NCBI RefSeq assembly: GCF_020169415.1
Contig: NZ_JAIULG010000014.1
Span: forward strand, 1 to 64,000
Direction of reading: 5' to 3'
Length of the DNA: 64,000 bases
Origin: Tsukamurella sp. M9C
Lineage (GTDB): Bacteria > Actinomycetota > Actinomycetes > Mycobacteriales > Mycobacteriaceae
Shown here: in pieces, positions 21,160 to 31,565 of the stretch
Layout: the number at the start of each line of letters is the position of its first letter
Position numbering within the stretch: the first letter of the stretch is position 1
Notes under the pieces: generated by a model
Databases searched by the model: none
Seen by the model: only the letters and a program-made list of their open reading frames with translations
Told to the model about the DNA's origin: nothing
Program-made: the position numbers and the translations under genes

Positions 21160-22227
21160 TCAGAGAACCAGGACCGCGGCGACAGTCGCGGGAACGGCGA
21201 GCAGCAGGCCGTGGAACGCGAACCGGCGGGCGGGGATCCGCACTCCCGCGCGGGCGCACCGCTCCCGCCAGAGCAGCGTCGCCAGCGAGGCCCACAGCGT
21301 CACGATCGGCGCCACTCCCACGCCGATGAGCAGCGCCATGAGGCGTACGGGATCGCCGGCGGCGACCGGTTCGAGGGCCAGGTACGCGGGCAGGTTGTTC
21401 ACTCCGTTCGCGGCCAGGGCCCCGACGCCCGCCACCCGCAGCAGGTCCGACGGTGCCGTGCCCGCCCCCGCGACGTCGCGCAGAACACCCTCGAGGCCCA
21501 CCGCGAGGAGCACCTGCACCCCGGCGAAGACGGCCGCCAGGATCAGCACCATCCGCCACGGCACCACGATCTCGCGGAGCCGCTGCGGCGCGCGAACGGC
21601 CACCGTGCCGGCCAGGACGAGCGCGGCCACCGTCGACGCCGCGGCGGGCGGGACACCGAGCGCGAAGGCCGGCCCCAGGGCGAGGCAGACGGCCGCGGCG
21701 ACGCCGAACAGGACCCGATCGGCGGGCGCCTCGAAGTCGGGGATCTCGTACCGGCCGCGCAGGTCCCGGCGGTGCAGCAGCCACAGCACGACGACGGTGA
21801 CCGCGATCGCCGCCAGCGCGGGCCGCCACGACAGCGCGACGTACGCCCGCACGCCGCCCTCGAGGTGGTAGACGGCGAGCAGGTTGGTGAGGTTCGAGAC
21901 CGGCAGCAGCAACGACGCCGTGTTCGCGAGCCAGACCGTGGTCATCGCGAAGGGCAGGGGCGCCAGCCCGAGTCGCGACGCCGCGGCCAGCACGACGGGT
22001 GTCAGCAGCACCGCGGTGGTGTCGAGGCTCAGCACGATCGTCGCCGCGCAGGCGGCCGCGACCGTGCACAGCCACATGAGCGGCACCCGGCCCCGGCCGA
22101 GGCGCGCCGCGAGCACGCCGAGGGCGTCGAACACCCCTGCCAGCTGCGCGATCTCGGCGACCACGGTGATCGCGAGGAGGAAGACGAGAACGGGCGCGAC
22201 CTGCGCCGCCACGTCGGCCGCGTTCAC
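21160..22227 (-). CDS. Arsenite/Na-H-antiporter-superfamily membrane transporter
   Basis: A 355-residue integral membrane protein with about 10 hydrophobic segments. [16 protein letters not shown] and the later [18 protein letters not shown] correspond to the two paired Asn/Asp/Thr-rich half-helix regions of ArsB/NhaD/SLC13-type transporters. The substrate is unknown; arsenite, anion or Na+/H+ are all possible. The GTG at 22227 overlaps the uvrC stop (GTGA), so it is cotranslated with uvrC, an unusual pairing. Confidence 0.75.
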   Translation of the reverse strand: MNAADVAAQVAPVLVFLLAITVVAEIAQLAGVFDALGVLAARLGRGRVPLMWLCTVAAACAATIVLSLDTTAVLLTPVVLAAASRLGLAPLPFAMTTVWLANTASLLLPVSNLTNLLAVYHLEGGVRAYVALSWRPALAAIAVTVVVLWLLHRRDLRGRYEIPDFEAPADRVLFGVAAAVCLALGPAFALGVPPAAASTVAALVLAGTVAVRAPQRLREIVVPWRMVLILAAVFAGVQVLLAVGLEGVLRDVAGAGTAPSDLLRVAGVGALAANGVNNLPAYLALEPVAAGDPVRLMALLIGVGVAPIVTLWASLATLLWRERCARAGVRIPARRFAFHGLLLAVPATVAAVLVL

Positions 22228-24227
22228 GCGCCGTCGGTGCGCAGGCCGTCGAGCACGGTGCGGGCGGTGGTCATCCCGATCCCGGGCACCTCCACGATCT
22301 CCTCGAGGCTGGCCTCGCGGAGCTTGGTCACCGAGCCGAAGTGCTGCAGCAGCGCGGTCTTGCGGGTGTCGCCGAGGCCGGGGATCGCGTCGAGCGCGCT
22401 CGCGGTCATCCGCTTGGACCGCTTGCTGCGGTGGAAGGAGATGGCGAACCGGTGCGCCTCGTCGCGCACACGCTGCAGCAGGAACAGCGCATCCGAGCTG
22501 CGGGGAAGGATCACCGGGTCCTCGTCGCCGGGGACCCACACCTCCTCGAGCCGCTTCGCGAGGCCCACCACCGCCACGTCGGTCACGCCCAGCTCGTCCA
22601 GCACCTCCTGCGCGGCGGCGGCCTGCGGCGCGCCACCGTCGACCACGAAGAGGTTGGGCGGGTACGCGAACCGGCGCGGGCGCCCCGTCTGCGGGTCGAG
22701 CGCGGCCTCCGGGGCGAGGTCTCCCCCGTTGTCGTCGCCCTGCTGCCCTGCCTCCGCGCCGCCGGCGTCCTCGGTCTGCCGGGCGTCCGCGCGGTGGCGC
22801 AGGAAGCGGCGACGGGTGACCTCGGCGATGGACGCGACGTCGTCGCTGTGGCCGTCGCCCGCGGCCTCCTTGATCCCGTAGTGCCGGTAGTCGGACTTCT
22901 TCGCCAGGCCGTCCTCGAAGACCACGAGGGAGGCCACCACGTCGGAGCCCTGGATGTGGCTGATGTCGACGCACTCGATGCGCAGCGGCGCCTCGTCGAG
23001 GTCCAGCGCGTCCTGCAGGCCCTGCAGCGCCGCCGAGCGGGCCGTGAGGTCGCCCGAGCGCTTGAGCTTGTGCTGGTGCAGCGCCTCGACGGCGTTGCGC
23101 TCCACCGTCTCCATGAGGGTGCGCTTGTCGCCGCGCTGAGGGATGCGCAAGGACACCCGAGCGCCGCGGAGCCCCGACAGCCAGTCCTGCAGCTCGTCCG
23201 CATCGTCCGGCAGCACCGGCACGAGGACCTCGCGCGGCACGGGATTGACCGCGCCGTCGCCCGACTGCTCGGCGCGCTCGACCTCCTCGCCGTAGAACTG
23301 GGTGACGAACTGCTCCAGCAGCTCGGCGTGCTCGTTCTGCTCCGCGTCGCCCGGCTTCTCGACGACCCAGCCGCGCTGGCCGCGGACCCGGCCGCCGCGG
23401 ACGTGGAAGATCTGGACGGCGGCCTCGAGCTCATCGGCGGAGAAGGCGATGACATCGGCGTCGGTGCCGTCGCCGAGCACCACGGCCTGCTTCTCGACGG
23501 CCTTGCGCAGGGCCGCCACGTCGTCGCGCAGCCGCGCGGCGCGCTCGAAGTCCAGGTCCTCGCTGGCGGCCAGCATGTCGTTCTCGAGCTGCTTGACGAG
23601 GTTGTCGGTCTTGCCGGCGAGGAAGTCGCAGAAGTCCTCGACGATCTGCCGGTGCTCCGCGGCGGTGACCCGCCCGACGCACGGCGCCGAGCACTTGTCG
23701 ATGTAGCCCAGCAGGCACGGGCGGCCCATCTGGTTGTGCCGCTTGAAGACCCCCGCCGAGCAGGTGCGGGCGGGGAAGACCCGCAGGAGCAGGTCGAGGG
23801 TCTCGCGGATGGCCCAGGCGTGGCTGTAGGGGCCGAAGTAGCGCACGCCCTTGCGCCGGGGGCCGCGGTAGACGTACAGCCGCGGGTACTCCTCGTTGAG
23901 GGTGACCGCGAGCATCGGGTACGTCTTGTCGTCCCGGTAGCGGACGTTGAACTGCGGGTCGAACTCCTTGATCCAGTTGTATTCGAGCTGCAGCGCCTCG
24001 ACCTCGGTGCCCACCACGGTCCATTCGACGGACGCGGCGGTGGTGACCATCTGGTAGGTCCGCGGGTGCAGGCCGAAGACGTCGGCGAAGTAGGAGTTGA
24101 GGCGGCTGCGCAGCGACTTCGCCTTGCCGACGTAGATGACGCGGCCGTGCTTGTCCCGGAACTTGTACACGCCGGGCTGCGTGGGGATGGTGCCCGGTGC
24201 GGGACGGTAACTCTGCGGATCGGCCAC
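22224..24227 (-). CDS. uvrC: Excinuclease ABC subunit C
   Basis: Makes the dual incisions in nucleotide excision repair with UvrA and UvrB. The 667-residue protein has an N-terminal GIY-YIG nuclease ([25 protein letters not shown], about 20-44, quoted in part), a Cys-containing linker near the UVR domain, and a C-terminal RNase H-like nuclease followed by helix-hairpin-helix motifs ending [17 protein letters not shown] and VPGIGMTTA. The start is GTG at 24227, inside the 3' arm of a perfect hairpin. In relatives uvrC usually sits directly before rapZ; here about 8 kb of other genes separates them. Confidence 0.96.
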   Translation of the reverse strand: MADPQSYRPAPGTIPTQPGVYKFRDKHGRVIYVGKAKSLRSRLNSYFADVFGLHPRTYQMVTTAASVEWTVVGTEVEALQLEYNWIKEFDPQFNVRYRDDKTYPMLAVTLNEEYPRLYVYRGPRRKGVRYFGPYSHAWAIRETLDLLLRVFPARTCSAGVFKRHNQMGRPCLLGYIDKCSAPCVGRVTAAEHRQIVEDFCDFLAGKTDNLVKQLENDMLAASEDLDFERAARLRDDVAALRKAVEKQAVVLGDGTDADVIAFSADELEAAVQIFHVRGGRVRGQRGWVVEKPGDAEQNEHAELLEQFVTQFYGEEVERAEQSGDGAVNPVPREVLVPVLPDDADELQDWLSGLRGARVSLRIPQRGDKRTLMETVERNAVEALHQHKLKRSGDLTARSAALQGLQDALDLDEAPLRIECVDISHIQGSDVVASLVVFEDGLAKKSDYRHYGIKEAAGDGHSDDVASIAEVTRRRFLRHRADARQTEDAGGAEAGQQGDDNGGDLAPEAALDPQTGRPRRFAYPPNLFVVDGGAPQAAAAQEVLDELGVTDVAVVGLAKRLEEVWVPGDEDPVILPRSSDALFLLQRVRDEAHRFAISFHRSKRSKRMTASALDAIPGLGDTRKTALLQHFGSVTKLREASLEEIVEVPGIGMTTARTVLDGLRTDGA

Positions 24228-24252
24228 CCGTCCAGATTAGGACGGGTGGCCG
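24221..24252 (-). terminator. Hairpin spanning the uvrC start codon
   Basis: A perfect 13-bp inverted repeat (24221-24233 and 24240-24252) with a 6-nt AT-rich loop lies 29 nt beyond the stop of the upstream secreted-protein gene. It is placed like that gene's terminator, but the distal arm contains the uvrC GTG (24227-24225). The structure could also limit uvrC translation on readthrough transcripts. Confidence 0.7.
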
Positions 24253-24281
24253 ACAGGTTCGGGTGCGGGCGGGGCGCAGGG

Positions 24282-24632
24282 TCAGCCGATGGGGATCCAG
24301 ATCGGCCCGAGCCAGAAGCCCCAGTGGTTGCGGCCCTGGTCCCAGACCGGGGTGTGCCAGGCGCCTTGGCGGTACACCGGGCCGGGCCGCCAGTTCGGGT
24401 TCTGCCCGTTCGGCCGCGGTGCGACCTGGCGGGGCACCTGGTTGGGCGCCGGCCAGGCGGCCGGCTTCGGCGCGGGCTTCGCGGCGGGGCGCGCGCCCTG
24501 CCCGACACCCGGGGCACCGGGCTGGCCGGGGCTCGGCGTTGCGGCCGCGGCGCCGGCGCCGACGGTGGCGAGGCCGCCGATCGCGGTGGCACCCAGGAGC
24601 GTGGATCCGATCATCTTCTTCATCGTGGTCAT
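24282..24632 (-). CDS. Small secreted Pro-rich protein
   Basis: A 116-residue protein with a clear signal peptide (MTTMKKMIGSTLLGATAIGG, cleavage after AAAA near residue 31). The mature part is a Pro/Ala/Gln-rich segment followed by a Trp-rich C-terminal tail (HWGFWLGPIWIPIG) that could contact lipid or the cell wall. No enzyme motif is visible. The function is unknown. A hairpin follows the stop. Confidence 0.75.
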   Translation of the reverse strand: MTTMKKMIGSTLLGATAIGGLATVGAGAAAATPSPGQPGAPGVGQGARPAAKPAPKPAAWPAPNQVPRQVAPRPNGQNPNWRPGPVYRQGAWHTPVWDQGRNHWGFWLGPIWIPIG

Positions 24633-24697
24633 ACGAGAAGCGTGACCGCCCGTCCTGCGCGCGAGCGGGGGACGACCTGGGCGTTCGCTGGGACTCG

Positions 24698-25903
24698 TCA
24701 GGCGGTCACCGTGGGCTCGACCGCGCTCCCGGCAGGACGACGGGGCGCGCGGGGACGCCGCGGGACCATGCTGCGCGAGGCGAGCGGGTCGTCGGCGGCC
24801 AGGCCGAACCGGCGGCGGTAGGCCTCCGCGTCGATGTCGTGCACCCCGAGGTGCGGGACGAGCATCGCCATCCATAAGCCGCACAGGTGGCACTGCACCC
24901 GGTCGCCATCGTCCTCCAGCCGTCCCGAGCGGGAGCGCAGCAGGTCGCCGAGGGCGTCGGCGTAGTCGCCGTGCGCCGGCATCCGTTCCAAGAGCTCGGC
25001 GACCCGCTGGTCCGTGGCATCGATGCGGGAGCGGAACTGCGGCGGGCTCAGGTGCCCGAGGACGCATCGGCGCAGTTCGAGGTAGTGGTCGAGCAGCCCC
25101 TCGCGCTCCATCGCGTGCTCGAAGGCGGTGCGCGGGGCGGCGTGCCCGTCGTGCTCGGTCCGGGCTCCCCACCGCGCCTGCGTGCGGGTCGAGCCCCGTC
25201 GCCGCCCGCTGATCCGACCGTGCGCCGCGACGTGGTTGTCGACGCTCGCGAACCACAGTCCGCACGCCGGGCACTGTTTGAGCGCCCCGCCGGGGGCGTT
25301 GACGGCGGAGGGCACGGTGAACGCCGTCGGGTCGTGGCTCCACGCGTCGATGATCGCGACCGTCACCGACGCGGCGTCGGTACCCACGCGGTCCGCGAGC
25401 CGGCTCGGCCCGAGGCCGTTGGCGGCGGCCCAGTTGGCCGCCTCGGCCCAACTGCCCCAGGGCGCGTCCGGGGGCAGCTCGGTCAACGGGACTCCCCGCC
25501 CCGGCGGCGGGGCCTCCAGCGAGCCTTCCAGGGCGCTCGGAGAGGCACGTGGACGTATGGGTCGACCGCTCTGCCGCGCCGGGTCGACGGTCCGCTGCCG
25601 GTTCGCGCGCCGAGGGCGGGGCGTTGTGGAGCGCTGGCGGCCCCGCCGGTGCACGACCCGGTGCGCCTCGACGTCCGAGAACCAGATCCCGCACTCGGGG
25701 CACTGCTCCACACCGACCGGCGGCACGGTGGCGGGCGGCCGGGTGAACAGGTCGGGGAACCTCATCCACTCGTCGGCGATGGCCAGCAGAGCATCGATCC
25801 GGGTGACTCCTTCGCGCTGCGCGATCGCGCCCACGCCGAAGCCGCCGGCCGCCGCCCAATTAGCAGCGGCGACCCAGCGCGGATCGTGAGACTGCTCGGG
25901 CAC
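24698..25903 (-). CDS. Protein with three Ros/MucR-type zinc fingers
   Basis: A 401-residue basic protein with three fingers of identical spacing, C-x2-C-x9-H-x3-H: C68/C71/H81/H85, C211/C214/H224/H228 and C338/C341/H351/H355. This is the spacing of the Ros/MucR finger, and the third is followed by AEAYRRRFGL, matching the MucR tail (xYRxxWGL). The first two fingers are each preceded by a related helical block starting with AANWAA and containing G-x-x-x-x-x-A-x-R. A DNA-binding regulator is likely; targets are unknown. The GTG start has GAAAGG immediately before it, which is unusually close. Confidence 0.75.
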   Translation of the reverse strand: MPEQSHDPRWVAAANWAAAGGFGVGAIAQREGVTRIDALLAIADEWMRFPDLFTRPPATVPPVGVEQCPECGIWFSDVEAHRVVHRRGRQRSTTPRPRRANRQRTVDPARQSGRPIRPRASPSALEGSLEAPPPGRGVPLTELPPDAPWGSWAEAANWAAANGLGPSRLADRVGTDAASVTVAIIDAWSHDPTAFTVPSAVNAPGGALKQCPACGLWFASVDNHVAAHGRISGRRRGSTRTQARWGARTEHDGHAAPRTAFEHAMEREGLLDHYLELRRCVLGHLSPPQFRSRIDATDQRVAELLERMPAHGDYADALGDLLRSRSGRLEDDGDRVQCHLCGLWMAMLVPHLGVHDIDAEAYRRRFGLAADDPLASRSMVPRRPRAPRRPAGSAVEPTVTA

Positions 25904-25922
25904 GCCTTTCAGAATGCATCAT

Positions 25923-25949
25923 CGTGTCAACCCCAGATGTTCTGACACG
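25923..25949 (-). terminator. Inverted repeat between the acyl-CoA ligase and zinc-finger genes
   Basis: CGTGTCA and TGACACG, 7 bp each and 13 nt apart, lie 14 nt after the ligase stop and 20 nt before the zinc-finger start. It may be a terminator for the ligase or an operator for the zinc-finger gene. Confidence 0.35.
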
Positions 25950-25962
25950 CCCGTGCGGTTCC

Positions 25963-27618
<1,656 letters not shown>

Positions 27619-27681
27619 AGGGCATGCGTACCGCATGTCCGACGGTGCGCGGCCCGGTTTCGGCCAGCTCACGGGGACGGC

Positions 27682-28356
27682 TCAGGCGACCGCCCGGAAC
27701 AGTTGCAGGTCCGTCGCGGCGCCGAGCCCCGACTCGAGTCCCGATTCCAGGCCCCGCCGGTCGCCCGGGCGCCAGTCGTCGAGGAGGACCCGCACCGTCC
27801 AGCCCGTGAACTGCCCCGCGTCCTCGTCGAAGCCGGTCGGCTGGGAGACCTCCAGGTGCACCGCGGCGCCGTCGTCGCAGTAGAGGAGCACCCAGGTGCC
27901 GGCGAGCGCACCGTCGGACCGGGCCGCGGGGCGGAGGGCCGAGAGCGGGAACAGCACCTCGTCGGGCCGGAAGGAGTCGGCGGTGGCCATCCCCTTGCGG
28001 CGGACGACGTGCGGTCCGTGTAGGGCCCCGGCGCTGCCGGTGGCCGCGTCGCCGCTCATCACCGTGAGCGTGCGGCGGCTGGCGATGTGGCGGCTTGTGG
28101 GCTGGCCGCGCCTGTTGTCCGGGAACCATCGTCCCGTCGCCGCGAGCCGCCGGCGCAGCTCCGCGACGAGTTCGACCCAGCGCACGAAGCCCGGCGCCAT
28201 GGGCGGGGCGAAGTGGTCGAGTGCATCGGCTGCGCGCTCCCCCGCCGTCACGGCGGCGTACAGGTCCTCGACCTCGATGTCCATGGCGCGCAGGTAGTCC
28301 GCCGCCCGCTCGGGCGGGACGATCTGCGCGGTGAGCAGTGGCTCCAGGTCCGTCAT
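27682..28356 (-). CDS. Hypothetical cytosolic protein
   Basis: A 224-residue protein without signal, membrane segments or a motif I recognise. The N-terminal half is helical with an acidic region; the C-terminal half reads as beta strands (TWVLLYCDDGAAVHLEVSQP, TGWTVRVLLDDW) and ends in a Gly/Leu repeat, LESGLESGLGAA. It is codirectional with the acyl-CoA ligase gene, so a shared transcript is possible. Confidence 0.65.
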   Translation of the reverse strand: MTDLEPLLTAQIVPPERAADYLRAMDIEVEDLYAAVTAGERAADALDHFAPPMAPGFVRWVELVAELRRRLAATGRWFPDNRRGQPTSRHIASRRTLTVMSGDAATGSAGALHGPHVVRRKGMATADSFRPDEVLFPLSALRPAARSDGALAGTWVLLYCDDGAAVHLEVSQPTGFDEDAGQFTGWTVRVLLDDWRPGDRRGLESGLESGLGAATDLQLFRAVA

Positions 28357-28506
28357 CGTGCCCCCTTCGACGATGCCCGAACGGTAGCGCGGGGCACTGA
28401 CAGTTCCTCGTTCCCAGCGACCTCACAGCGAACTCCACGGCGGGTGCGCGAATCGGCCGATACCGTTCATTTCGTCGCGGAGGCCGACTCCGCCGGAAGG
28501 ACCGTC

Positions 28507-29430
28507 ATGCGCACCTATGAGGGACGTCCCCTGCCCCGCCCGCACGAGGACGTCGTCGACCAGGGGCTGCGTTTCGACCTCGGGACGGTGACGACCCGAC
28601 GGCGGATGCTCGCCGCGCTCGGGATCGGCGCCGCCGGGATCGGGCTGGCGGCGTGCGGGAAAGGCACGCAGAGCGGACCGTCGACCTCCATGGCGGCGTC
28701 CTCGTCCACGGCGGGGCCGACGACGACACCGTCCACACTCGCCGAGATCCCCGAGGAGACCGCGGGCCCGTACCCGGGCGACGGGTCGAACGGGCCCGAT
28801 GTGCTGGAGGTCGACAGGGTGGTGCGCAGCGACATCCGGTCGAGCTTCGGCGCGATGTCCGGAACCGCGGACGGCGTGCCGATCACCCTCGAGCTGACGG
28901 TGCGCGATCTCGCGCGCGACGGTGCGCCCTTCGCCGGCGCCGCCGTGTACGTGTGGCACTGCGACCGGGAGGGCCGCTATTCGCTGTACACCGCGGGCGC
29001 GACGGACCAGAACTACTTGCGGGGCGTGCAGATCGCCGACGATGCCGGCGTCGTGCGCTTCACCAGCGTCTTCCCCGCCTGCTACGAGGGCCGGTGGCCG
29101 CACGTCCACTTCGAGGTCTACCGCGACCGGGCGGGCATCACCGACGCGGAGAGCGCGATCGCGACCTCGCAGCTGGCCTTCCCTGAGGATGTCTGCGACG
29201 CCGTCTACGCCACGTCCGGGTACGAATCCTCCGTGCGGACGATGAGCCGCGTGTCGCTGGCCTCCGACAGCGTCTTCCGCGAGGACGGCGCCGAGCACCA
29301 ATTGGCCACCGTCACCGGTGACGTACGGGCCGGCTACCGCTCGTCCTTGCCGGTGGGCGTGGATACGCGGACCGCTCCGGGCAGTGGCTCCATTCCCGGG
29401 CAACCGCCGATCAATGGGCGCCCGAGGTAG
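28507..29430 (+). CDS. Exported intradiol ring-cleavage dioxygenase (lipoprotein)
   Basis: A 307-residue catechol-type dioxygenase. TTRRRMLAALGIG is a Tat signal, followed by a lipobox LAACG, so the enzyme is folded, exported and membrane-anchored. The Fe(III) ligands expected for the family are Y158 (DREGRY), Y193, H199 and H201 (CYEGRWPHVH). It should cleave an aromatic diol between its hydroxyls. The substrate is unknown. A decayed copy of its 3' end lies about 300 nt downstream. Confidence 0.88.
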   Translation: MRTYEGRPLPRPHEDVVDQGLRFDLGTVTTRRRMLAALGIGAAGIGLAACGKGTQSGPSTSMAASSSTAGPTTTPSTLAEIPEETAGPYPGDGSNGPDVLEVDRVVRSDIRSSFGAMSGTADGVPITLELTVRDLARDGAPFAGAAVYVWHCDREGRYSLYTAGATDQNYLRGVQIADDAGVVRFTSVFPACYEGRWPHVHFEVYRDRAGITDAESAIATSQLAFPEDVCDAVYATSGYESSVRTMSRVSLASDSVFREDGAEHQLATVTGDVRAGYRSSLPVGVDTRTAPGSGSIPGQPPINGRPR

Positions 29431-29451
29431 TCGTCACCGTCTGATCCGCGC

Positions 29452-29628
29452 TCACCGAAAGCCTGGAAGCCCGACAGGACGGACGACTGGGACCGGCTCA
29501 GCGAGGCTCACCCCTTCGGGCACCTCGAGCTCGCCGTCGATGCTCGCGATCTGCCGGCCGGCGAAGCTGTTGTGCACCTCGAAGTCATCACCGATGCACT
29601 CGAACGATGCCTCTCTTTCCCTTCTGTA
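29452..29628 (-). pseudogene. Orphan C-terminal coding fragment
   Basis: A 58-codon frame lies between stops and ends IASIDGELEVPEGVSLAEPV then a Pro/Val tail. It reads like the end of a real protein but has no upstream ATG; the only start-like codon is an internal GTG. The opposite strand is partly open too. I do not recognise the family. Confidence 0.3.
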
Positions 29629-29700
29629 TCACCGGCTTTCGTCGTGAACTACTCGACTCGGGGTGATCGCGCGGTCGACGATACGAACAATCACCAATTC

Positions 29701-29920
29701 CACGAAGCCATCTCCACGTCGTCGCTGGCGTTCCGAAGAACGTGCGTGTCGCCGATTACGCGACCGCCGGTACGAGTCGTCCGGGCGGACGCTCAGCCGG
29801 GTGTCACTGGCCTCCGACATCGTGGACGGTGCAGCGCACCAGATAGCGACCCGTGACCGGCGACGTGTCGTCCGGCTATCGCATCTCCCTGCTCGTTCGG
29901 GGTGGATACCGGACTGCCCC
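29701..29920 (+). pseudogene. Frameshifted remnant of an intradiol dioxygenase 3' end
   Basis: The + strand encodes EAISTSSLAF, then after a frame change YESSGRTLSRVSLASD, then after another frame change VTGDVSSGYRISL. These match in order EAAIATSQLAF-like, YESSVRTMSRVSLASD and VTGDVRAGYRSSL from the intact gene ending at 29430. At least two frameshifts and missing upstream parts make it a pseudogene. Confidence 0.75.
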
Positions 29921-29977
29921 GCAAGCCGTGAGCACGTCCGGGCCGCCGCCGGGTGGTGGGCGTCCGCGGTACGCACC

Positions 29978-31561
29978 TCACTCGGGGCGGAGGAGCCCCC
30001 TCCCTGCCGCGCACCTCTCGCGTGCATCTTCCAGGGCAGCACGGAGGCCGTCGGCGAGCTGGGCCTGTCCACCGCCCGCGACTTCGATCAGTTCTGCAGT
30101 CTCGGAGACGCGCGCCTCCCATTGCTGGAGAGCAATCTCGTGGACCTTCTCGATGAAGGAATCGACATGTCCGCGCCACGCAGTCGCCTCGGCCCGCGCC
30201 TGAGCGTGGTTGATCAATGCTTCCTCGACCAGTGGGGCCACCCGATCGATGACGAAGTCCGCCCCGGCGTTCACCTTCCCGACACGACCCGCTTGCGCCG
30301 CAACGAACTTTTCCAGGTCACCGATTCCGTCGAGCCCGGTGGAACGGAGGTGCGTGATCAAGGGAACGCCGACAACGACAGCTTGCACGACGTACGGCGC
30401 ATACCGCCTCAACTTCTCGTGCAGCTCAGGCGTCTCAACATCGTCGACCTCGTAATCGATTGCCGCCGAAACAAGTTCATCGAGCTTCTGCCAGTTCGGA
30501 CTCTGACGTTCGGTCCGCGCGCTGCGATTGACGTCGTTCGCGAGACGGTCGAGCTCACCGGTTTCCTGCGTAATCCACGAGTCCACGGACTGCGAAAGGG
30601 CCGGCCCCACATTGCTCCAAGACTCCGGGCTCGAGGTGTAGCCGTCGCGTGCTGATACCGCCAGAATGCCACGCAGGCTGGCCTTCGCCGCTGCATCGAG
30701 GTGCTCGAGCTCCTCGCGCCAGGCCTGGGTGGCCTGTTCGACGAGGAGTGCTTGCGCCGCCGCCGACTCCATGTCCGGGAGTTGTGTTGCGATGTCGTCG
30801 CACACGCCACGAACGATCGTTCGCCAGTACCTGTCCGCGGCGGATCCACGCAGGCTCGTGCTCTCGTCCACGATTCCGTCGAGTGCGGCCGAAAGGTCTC
30901 CCATTCCGTCCCATGCTCGGTTGGACTCCCATACAGCCGGGTCCGGGTCGTGCTCGCTGGCGGCGTACTGGAATCCGTCCGCAGCGACTACGAAGACGGG
31001 CACGTCCTCTGCAAGGGCGAACGCGGCTCGCAGCTCGGCCCGTTTTCTGTCCGCAAGGTCGCTGTAGCCGGCAGGATCCGTCTCCGGATCCACACCGGCC
31101 TCGTCGAAACGCGAGATGACGAACCAGAGAGTTCCCGGATCCCACCCTCGGGCCAGAATCGTCCGCAGCACGTCGAGCTCACCTGTGGCCAGCTGCGGCG
31201 TCAGGACGACCACCAGCACATCAGTGGCCATGGACGAGGCCAGCGCGTGCGCGGAGTTCGACAGGCCCCGTGCGTCACCTGCTCCCACGGCAAGTCCAGG
31301 CGTGTCCCGCAGCCTAATGCCGTGCACTCCCGCCTCGTTGACATCGAAGGTCTCGTGCCGGGCGCTGATGGTGAGCCAGTCGGGCACGTCCACGCCCGCG
31401 TCGACCAGAAGGCGGCGGACGAGGCTGCTCTTACCCACGTCGTACGAACCAAGGACCGTGACGACGGGCCGCGGATCGCCGATGAACGCCACCCATTCCT
31501 CAACGGCAGAGCCGTCCTCGGCCGCTTCCTCGTACCACTGTTTCGCATGTTCGATATTCAT
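29978..31561 (-). CDS. Dynamin-like GTPase, small partner (LeoA-like)
   Basis: A 527-residue GTPase. G1 is GSYDVGKSS (38-46), G3 is DTPG (86-89) and the G4 position reads SRFD (150-153) instead of N/TKxD. A long helical region follows the G domain, with a hydrophobic stretch YVVQAVVVGVPLI around 395-410, consistent with membrane insertion. SNRAWDGMGDLSAAL after the G domain matches ENRSWDGIDPLKSAL in the second half of the larger neighbour, so the two are paralogous. It begins 4 nt after the large gene's stop and is cotranscribed with it. It looks like the small partner of an Eleos-type (LeoA) defence pair. Confidence 0.75.
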   Translation of the reverse strand: MNIEHAKQWYEEAAEDGSAVEEWVAFIGDPRPVVTVLGSYDVGKSSLVRRLLVDAGVDVPDWLTISARHETFDVNEAGVHGIRLRDTPGLAVGAGDARGLSNSAHALASSMATDVLVVVLTPQLATGELDVLRTILARGWDPGTLWFVISRFDEAGVDPETDPAGYSDLADRKRAELRAAFALAEDVPVFVVAADGFQYAASEHDPDPAVWESNRAWDGMGDLSAALDGIVDESTSLRGSAADRYWRTIVRGVCDDIATQLPDMESAAAQALLVEQATQAWREELEHLDAAAKASLRGILAVSARDGYTSSPESWSNVGPALSQSVDSWITQETGELDRLANDVNRSARTERQSPNWQKLDELVSAAIDYEVDDVETPELHEKLRRYAPYVVQAVVVGVPLITHLRSTGLDGIGDLEKFVAAQAGRVGKVNAGADFVIDRVAPLVEEALINHAQARAEATAWRGHVDSFIEKVHEIALQQWEARVSETAELIEVAGGGQAQLADGLRAALEDARERCAAGRGLLRPE

Positions 31562-31565
31562 CGTG

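Larger units (their letters stand above)
29431..29977. other. Scarred gene-free border of the defence island
   Basis: This 547-bp stretch has no intact gene. It holds a short minus-strand coding fragment and a plus-strand frameshifted copy of the dioxygenase 3' end, then leads into the dynamin operon. No tRNA or obvious direct repeat was seen. Confidence 0.6.

Noticed and set aside
22341-24821. An 826-codon plus-strand frame opposite uvrC
   Set aside because: Antisense to uvrC and the small secreted-protein gene; no domain and Val/Leu/Arg-rich shadow composition.
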